64,000 bases of DNA. Origin: Cunninghamia lanceolata (lineage: Eukaryota; Streptophyta; Pinopsida; Cupressales; Cupressaceae). Positions 58,536 through 64,000 of the stretch are shown here, piece by piece. A model generated the notes under the pieces. The model was given only the letters and a program-made list of their open reading frames with translations. It made no database searches and was not told where the DNA came from. Where the stretch lies: the NCBI GenBank assembly GCA_027924645.1, contig BSBN01000334.1, positions 2,294,001 to 2,358,000 of the forward strand, written 5' to 3'. Both the position numbers and the translations under genes were made by a program. Positions within the stretch are counted from its first letter, which is position 1. The number at the start of each line of letters is the position of its first letter.

Positions 58536-61132
58536 TCACATACTATCTCTATCATCAAGAGTCCTCTTCACACCATGCGAACTACTCAGATGACCTGAAT
58601 CACTCTGCAAAAGAGAAATATTTATATGAAATTAGATGTAAGATGATAAGGAAATAGATAATTTAATGACAATTTTTAAATTTATAATTTATATCATAAA
58701 ATTAAATTACCGTGTGAGGCTGAGAGGCATGCTCTGGTGCACTTGGACCTGTGTCTCCATGCTCTGAATCAATCTATTTAATACAAGAGAAAGTTCAAGT
58801 TGAAATTAGATATACTTGACGATTTTAAAAATGATTTAATTGAATTTAATTTATAAGAACTATCATATTTAAAAATTATTATATCATAAGAGGAACTTGT
58901 TGTGAATCCTCTATTCCAGGACCTGTCTCTACAGGCTTAGCTCCATGACATGTATCGAGCTATAATTTAAGAAATTTTTTTTTTGAATGTACATGTCAAC
59001 ATATATATATATATCTATCAAGAAATTTACTTTAAGTTCACAACGTATATTTTAATTGTTCAATTTAAATCTAATCTAAATTTTAAATTATACCGTATCA
59101 GGTTGCCCATCTCCTCTGTCCTCCTGCTCTGCATGTGCTGTGTGTTGCTCATGAAACGTGTCACTAACAAGCTCCTACAATGTCATTTATATTTAAGTTA
59201 GCACATGTGTAGAAATCAGGTTTTAAAACATATATATAATTGACTTACAGTGTACATGTTATTAAATACGTTTTTCAACAACCTGAAATGCAGTCGACTC
59301 CTGATATAAACTTGGATTATCCAAGTGTGCTACAATGCCCATCCTCATAGTTGTGTCAACCTGCATAGACATATTTATAAAATATTAAATAGTACATGTG
59401 CACATTTTTAGATACACTGATATCAAAATAGAAAAATTTAAGTATATATATACAGTTTTTTAAAACAATATGTGTACATACTGTAAGAGTGTCATGTGAG
59501 ATGCCCAATGATGGAGGAGCGCTCGAGACACCCTGAGATGGAGGATTCAATGTGGAAGAACCCTGAACCAGTTCATAAATAAGTTCATAAATATTTAAAT
59601 GTGTGTATCTATCAAAATAGAAAAATTTAAGTATATATATACAGTTTTTTAAAACAATATGTGTACATACTGTAAGAGTGTCATGTGAGATACCCAATGA
59701 TGGAGGAGCGCTCGAGACACCCTGAGATGGAGGATTCAATGTGGAAGAACCCTGAACCAGTTCATAAATAAGTTCATAAATATTTAATTGTACACACATT
59801 CAAGACTGAATTTTACAAAATTACAAATCATTGAAAATGTACCCCAAATGGGTGCCCGAGATGAACAGGTGTCGATGAAAAATTAATTCGATCAATTGTG
59901 ACCCCTGTTGCCATCATCTACACCAAACAAACCAAACAATTCGATTGTTAAAATATTACAATTTAATTGATCATCTATATGTTGATTAAAAACACGTGGT
60001 TAAAAAATTGTTTTAAATTCAACATGTGTACATAACCTATATATACCTGTGTCGAATGATCAGTGGGATGATCCTCAGCAAATAGATAATCAACAAATGA
60101 TTCAGTGCCCACATTATCAGATGATGCATGTGTAGCTGAAGTGGGTGCAACTGCCTGATCAGGTCCATAACACAACTGATTGCAACTCGTACATGTATGA
60201 GGCATCGACACATGTGGAGTGGCACTAGGACCACTTCCATCATCAACTCCTCCATGCTCTCTAACTCGAGCTACCATCATAGAAGTCTGCTCATGTAGGC
60301 TACCTGAGAGTGCACTCAATGTGCCTAGTGTGGATACCACTGCACGTTGCTCGAAGGGCGAAGGAATGGCAGCAACAGGAGGGTCAATAAGAGGTTGAAT
60401 AGGCACCGGTCGTTGGGGATCAACCCGTGCCCCCAACCTCTGTTGTGGCATGCCACCACCAACACCCTGGAATGATCTAAAATCAAAGTAGTTGGGTTTT
60501 TTATTCATAACAAACTCTACATATAATTTTCTCAAAAAATATAAAGGAACCTCACAATTAGCATGAGGTGGATAATCAAACACCATCCACCATCTATCCC
60601 AAAAATTAGCAGACATTCCTTCATGCCTACACCACCTGATTGATATTCTTTTCTTATTTGCAGGAATAGGTTCATTTGTAATGGGATGTCTAAAATATTG
60701 TGCTAAATGAGCTTTTGTGATTTTAAGATCCAAAATAGTCTTATAGGAGAGGCCATCAGCATAAAATTGGCGCCTCTCCTCTCTCCATTTCTGGAATCCA
60801 TCAAAATCTGAGTCAATAGACCTCACAGAATCTACAATGTTTTGCATCAAAGATGCAAAACATACTACGTGAGGTGGCATGAATTGTTCACTGCGAATGG
60901 AATTCAGTTTTTCTTGTATCGAATCCACATTTTCATTTATTATGGCTCGCAAGCGAGCCTGGTCAGTTCCAGGTGGGGGTGGAGGTGGAGGTGGAGGCGG
61001 GTCATCTGCAGGTGGGGCATCTAGAGGTGGGGCATTTGGCGCTGGGGGTGGGGGTGGGGGTGGGGGTGCGGCTGGATCATCTTGTGCATTAAGAAAGTCC
61101 TCAACATCAAAGTGAATATCATCTAGATTCAT
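58536..61132 (-). CDS. Unrecognised nine-exon transposon-borne gene with phase-0 mini-exons
   Basis: Inferred exons (minus strand): 61132-60047 (362 codons), 59917-59843, 59751-59671, 59562-59482, 59360-59283, 59174-59094, 58959-58897, 58773-58711 and 58604-58536, stop TGA. All introns are GT-AG and phase 0; the eight small exons are 63-81 bp and multiples of three; total about 558 residues. The first exon has an acidic start, two poly-Pro runs (about residues 23-55), a core with RRQFYADGLSYKTI, RWWMVFDYPPHANCEVPLYF and NYFDFRSFQG, and CTSCNQLCYGPD near residue 320. The tail is Ser/His/Asp-rich and ends in a basic HGVKRTLDD segment. The core is conserved in the broken copy at 13112-17986. I know no family; a DNA-binding accessory protein of the transposon is a guess. 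An upstream exon is possible. Confidence 0.6.
59419..59796. repeat. Tandem 189 bp duplication containing one mini-exon
   Basis: Units 59419-59607 and 59608-59796 are nearly identical and each carries intron flanks plus the same 81 bp exon (GSSTLNPPSQGVSSAPPSLG...). Because the exon is 3n and phase 0, both copies can be spliced without breaking the frame. Confidence 0.92.
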
Positions 61133-61597
61133 GATGTTTATATAAAAATCTAGATATGAACCTGCATATATATATACATATAAACATACAAACTTTAGTA
61201 CAAATTTAAAATTAAATCAAGAATATATATATATGTTTCAAGAAATTACACTTGAAATAAATTTAAATTAAAAACATACAAATAATGTATACATGCATGT
61301 ACAAATTTCAAAATGTAAGCGAGCTATTAGGACTACCATAATGATTGATACAATGGGCAATATATATTTCAAAATTTCAATGTGCATTTAAGTAAGGAAA
61401 CTTCTCTGGACAATCATCATGTAATTCTTAAATGTGAATATGCATCCCAAATTTTGGACTATTTTAAAGAAATATGGTGCATTTAGGAACTTGGTGATTG
61501 TTGGGGTAAAGAGGAATATATGATCATGCTAGAAGAGGCACTGATTAGGCTCATAATTGGCCAAGGTTGCTTTGAATAAGGTTAAAACAAGGAGATA
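61133..61597. other. Upstream region of the minus-strand gene
   Basis: Would hold the promoter of the 58536-61132 gene. AT-rich with (TA)n runs near 61165 and 61226; no terminal inverted repeat of the element B type was found. Confidence 0.4.
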
Positions 61598-62040
61598 CCC
61601 ATGTTGATATTCACACCCTTTGGTCCACACCTACATTGGGATGGATTAAGCTTGAAATTTTGATGGGTAGCCAAGGGTAATCCTAGTGAAGTAGGAGGAG
61701 TATGTTATTAAGAGATGGTAAGGGAAAACCTCTACCTATCTTAAAGCTTATGATTTTGGTGTCAGGAACACTAATATGGTAGATTCTAGGGCCATGATAT
61801 CCAAGGCCTCAAGATGACTTGGAAACTAAACAAGATATCCCTTAGTGTGGAAGGAGATTCCAAGATCAACATTGATCATATGAAAAAGCATAGATGAAGC
61901 TTGTGGTTATTGGAAACTATTATATATTGGAACCTAGAAACTTGGTGAATACTTGTTTAAATCTATCTCCTTCAAACATATCAAAAGAAAAGGTAATTAT
62001 ATTCTAGACTAGGCAGATAATGGAAGAAATCATTAAATTG
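61598..62040 (+). pseudogene. Decayed LINE RNase H domain
   Basis: Plus-strand pieces match the plant LINE RNase H pattern: WSTPTLGWIKLEILMGSQG (consensus W-P-P-x-G-W-I-K-x-N-x-D-G), RDGKGKPLPIL, VEGDSKINIDHMKKH with the catalytic GDS, FKHIKRKGN and a final AD-N. It contains several stops and frameshifts. No endonuclease or reverse transcriptase part was seen upstream, consistent with a 5'-truncated or rearranged copy. Confidence 0.65.
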
Positions 62041-63225
62041 CTCCTAGACATCTAGCATTTGTTGGGAAGAATATTTTTTTTACATTCAACTTGAAATCCC
62101 TAAGTTGTGCCTCCATGCTATCAAATGTTACTTGTATCTACCTTCTATACAATGATATTGAAGGGGTAGAAGGTTAGGCTAAGGATTTCTATATTGCTAC
62201 TTAGATAAATTCCACATCTTCAATGTGTGGCATGAGCATATGCACAAAGCCTTGGAGGATATTTCTAAGATAATGAAGATAAACCTTCATGTCTTGATGC
62301 TAAATTGGATGATTCTATCCACTATGAGAATTAAGATGAGGAGGAGGTGACATAAATCCCTCCTATCAAATTCGAACAATGTTAAAAATGTCAAGGAAGT
62401 GGTAGAGGCTTTGTAAGGCTTGTGTAATTTGTCCCACCACCCTAGGATAAAGTTTTTAGTTTATTAGTAATTCTAACACTACTTCAACTTATTACTCTAC
62501 TAGGGTTAGGGCCACTATAATTTTCCCTACCACTAATATATCTTAAGACACCTATTGGTTTATGTTTCATGTCATTGTAGTATATTAATTTTCCCTACCA
62601 CTATTGATTGAACAAAACTATACCATATATATTAAGTACTCTAGCTCAATGATCTTAAGATTAATGAAATCAAGACTAACTATATCATCATTATGCCTAG
62701 ATACACCCAACATGCTAATCAAGAACTTAATTACCTTCACAACCCTATTAGCATTGTATCACTCCTATTAGGGAGTGGACTTGAATGGGGCCAAAAGATT
62801 CTTTACCTCTTACGATTGTGACTTTGGGTTTGGCATGATCAACTTGGAGAGGTTGTGTGGCATATCCCTATAAGAGGATGAAGGGTGATAGGAGGTTGTA
62901 GGATGGCTAAAAGCATTCACATGACGATAATGTTCAAGTTTAAATTTCAAGATATGCATCATGGTCTACAAGGTTCTCTTGTTCAAAAGGTTCATCATAT
63001 TCTAGACAAGGAACTCACAATCATCGGTACCAAATTCAAGACCTCCTATTACAAGTCTCCATATAGCTTTAAACATAACACCTATAAACACAAAATTTAT
63101 AGGGCTTGAATACAAGCCTGCCTCCCAGTTAGGAGACTTCCAAATAATTGGTGAACTCACATGCAATAAGGGAATAACACATGCATACAAAATATGTAGA
63201 AGAAATCCCTGTAGCATGACTCATG
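62041..63225. other. Anonymous sequence
   Basis: Nothing recognised; possibly a continuation of the LINE 3' region at its left edge. Confidence 0.4.
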
Positions 63226-63580
63226 ATTAATTAAAGTTAGGGTTAGGGTTTCAATTAGGATCAGGCTTAGGGTTAGAATTGAGGTTAGGGTTAGAATTAG
63301 AATTCAAGGGTTGCCAAATTAGGGTAAGTATTAGAGCTACAATTATGGTTTGGGTTATGGCTAGAGTTAGGGTTACAATTACAATTACAAGTAGCTCATT
63401 AGGGTTAGGGTTAGGGCTAGAGTTAGAGTTACAATTACAATTACAAGTAGAGTTAGGGTTAGGGTTATGATTAGGGTTATAATAAGGGTTAGGGTTTGAA
63501 TTGCATATAGAATTAGGGTTAGGATTAGGGTTAGAATTAGTGTTAGGGTTAGGGTTGGAATTGCATATAGAATTAGGGTT
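63226..63580. repeat. Degenerate TTAGGG-type array
   Basis: G-rich strand on plus with repeated TTAGGGTTAGGGTT units, mixed with TTAGAATTAGAA, TTACAATTACAA and TTGAATTGCATATAG variants. The dominant unit is the six-base TTAGGG form, unlike the seven-base TTTAGGG-like units at 20.6-23.3 kb, and in the opposite orientation. Confidence 0.85.
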
Positions 63581-64000
63581 CAATCTAGCTAGAAATAGAT
63601 AAATTAGTCAAGATGGTTCTAGCTCAATTTTGTTTCCTATTTCCTAGAAAATGCAAAACTAGTTATTGTTTTCTATTTAGTTGTTAGTCCCAACTCTTTC
63701 CTTTTAAGAAGTATATCAAATCTAATGTAGTAGTAGATACTTCTACATATACAAGTTTCTGTTAGGAGAAAATATATTTTGCCAAATTTGTATAGAGTTG
63801 TCTATATAGTGTGTTCCAGGGTAATCAAATGATGTAAGTCACAATTTAGAGGGTTGAGGGATAAGTTTGTGTTGAGTCTATAAGAGGTGTTTTCTTACAT
63901 AGACCGAGCTCCATAATCTAGGTGTCTCCATGTCTAACTCAAATGTTTCAACTTGGTCCATATTATATCTAGATTAATGATAAAATTTTATATATATGGC
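63581..64000. other. Anonymous sequence at the right edge
   Basis: No feature recognised. Confidence 0.4.

Larger units (their letters stand above)
54323..61132 (-). mobile_element. Element B2: probable second member of the element B family
   Basis: The left edge near 54323 has GTGTGCAAGAAGTTG followed by GGCCAAAAAGTGG, resembling the terminal repeat of element B, and the next ~170 bp resemble B's right subterminal region. The minus-strand gene at 58536-61132 is homologous to B's gene and is in the matching orientation relative to that end. The other terminal repeat was not found beyond 61132, so the element may be truncated or the boundary is wrong; a competing terminus-like motif lies at 57521-57560. 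Confidence 0.45.

Noticed and set aside
60842..61115. Gly-rich plus-strand frames
   Set aside because: Antisense shadow of the poly-Pro coding part of the 58536-61132 gene.

Overview
The window looks like nuclear DNA of a seed plant. A large-genome gymnosperm (conifer) is my best guess, an inference from dense nested LTR retrotransposons, PLS-type pentatricopeptide (PPR) gene debris, degenerate TTTAGGG-type arrays and one ordinary intron-containing plant gene. Nothing bacterial, organellar or CRISPR-like was seen. The only clear host gene is an apparently intact four-exon xyloglucan endotransglucosylase/hydrolase (XTH) gene at 45434-47859 (+).  Positions 1-39368 form one nest of transposable elements built on a minus-strand Ty3-type retrotransposon (element A), whose 5' LTR is 37935-39368. 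A's reading frames are cut by three insertions. Element C (27154-36788) is a gag-only LTR element with a perfect CTTAC target duplication. Element B (12774-24690) is an 11.9 kb element with terminal inverted repeats sitting in A's reverse transcriptase. Element D (12377 to beyond the left edge) is a copia-like gag element without a visible polymerase. D was itself hit by chromovirus E (224-7128), and B carries a solo LTR (16533-17104). Removing the insertions brings neighbouring coding pieces of A and D back into register.  Positions 39369-54322 are gene-poor: one broken gene fragment (about 40.3 kb), the XTH gene flanked by two related Mutator-like MITEs with 9-10 bp target duplications, a SINE-like insert in XTH intron 2, a long (GA)n tract and anonymous sequence.  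Positions 54323-61132 appear to hold a second relative of element B. It carries an intact-looking minus-strand gene (58536-61132) that I do not recognise: one long 5' exon followed by eight mini-exons of 63-81 bp, all multiples of three and all in phase 0, one of them tandemly duplicated. A broken homologue with the same layout lies in element B (13112-17986). This transposon-borne gene with a modular exon tail is the best candidate for something undescribed. The right end holds a decayed LINE RNase H domain and a TTAGGG-like array.  Other themes: chromovirus E has an uninterrupted frame of about 1570 codons broken only by five TAG codons, most of them at sites where Gln (CAG) is expected, which fits deamination of CHG-methylated cytosines; and element B carries inverted PPR fragments that could fold into small-RNA-like hairpins.
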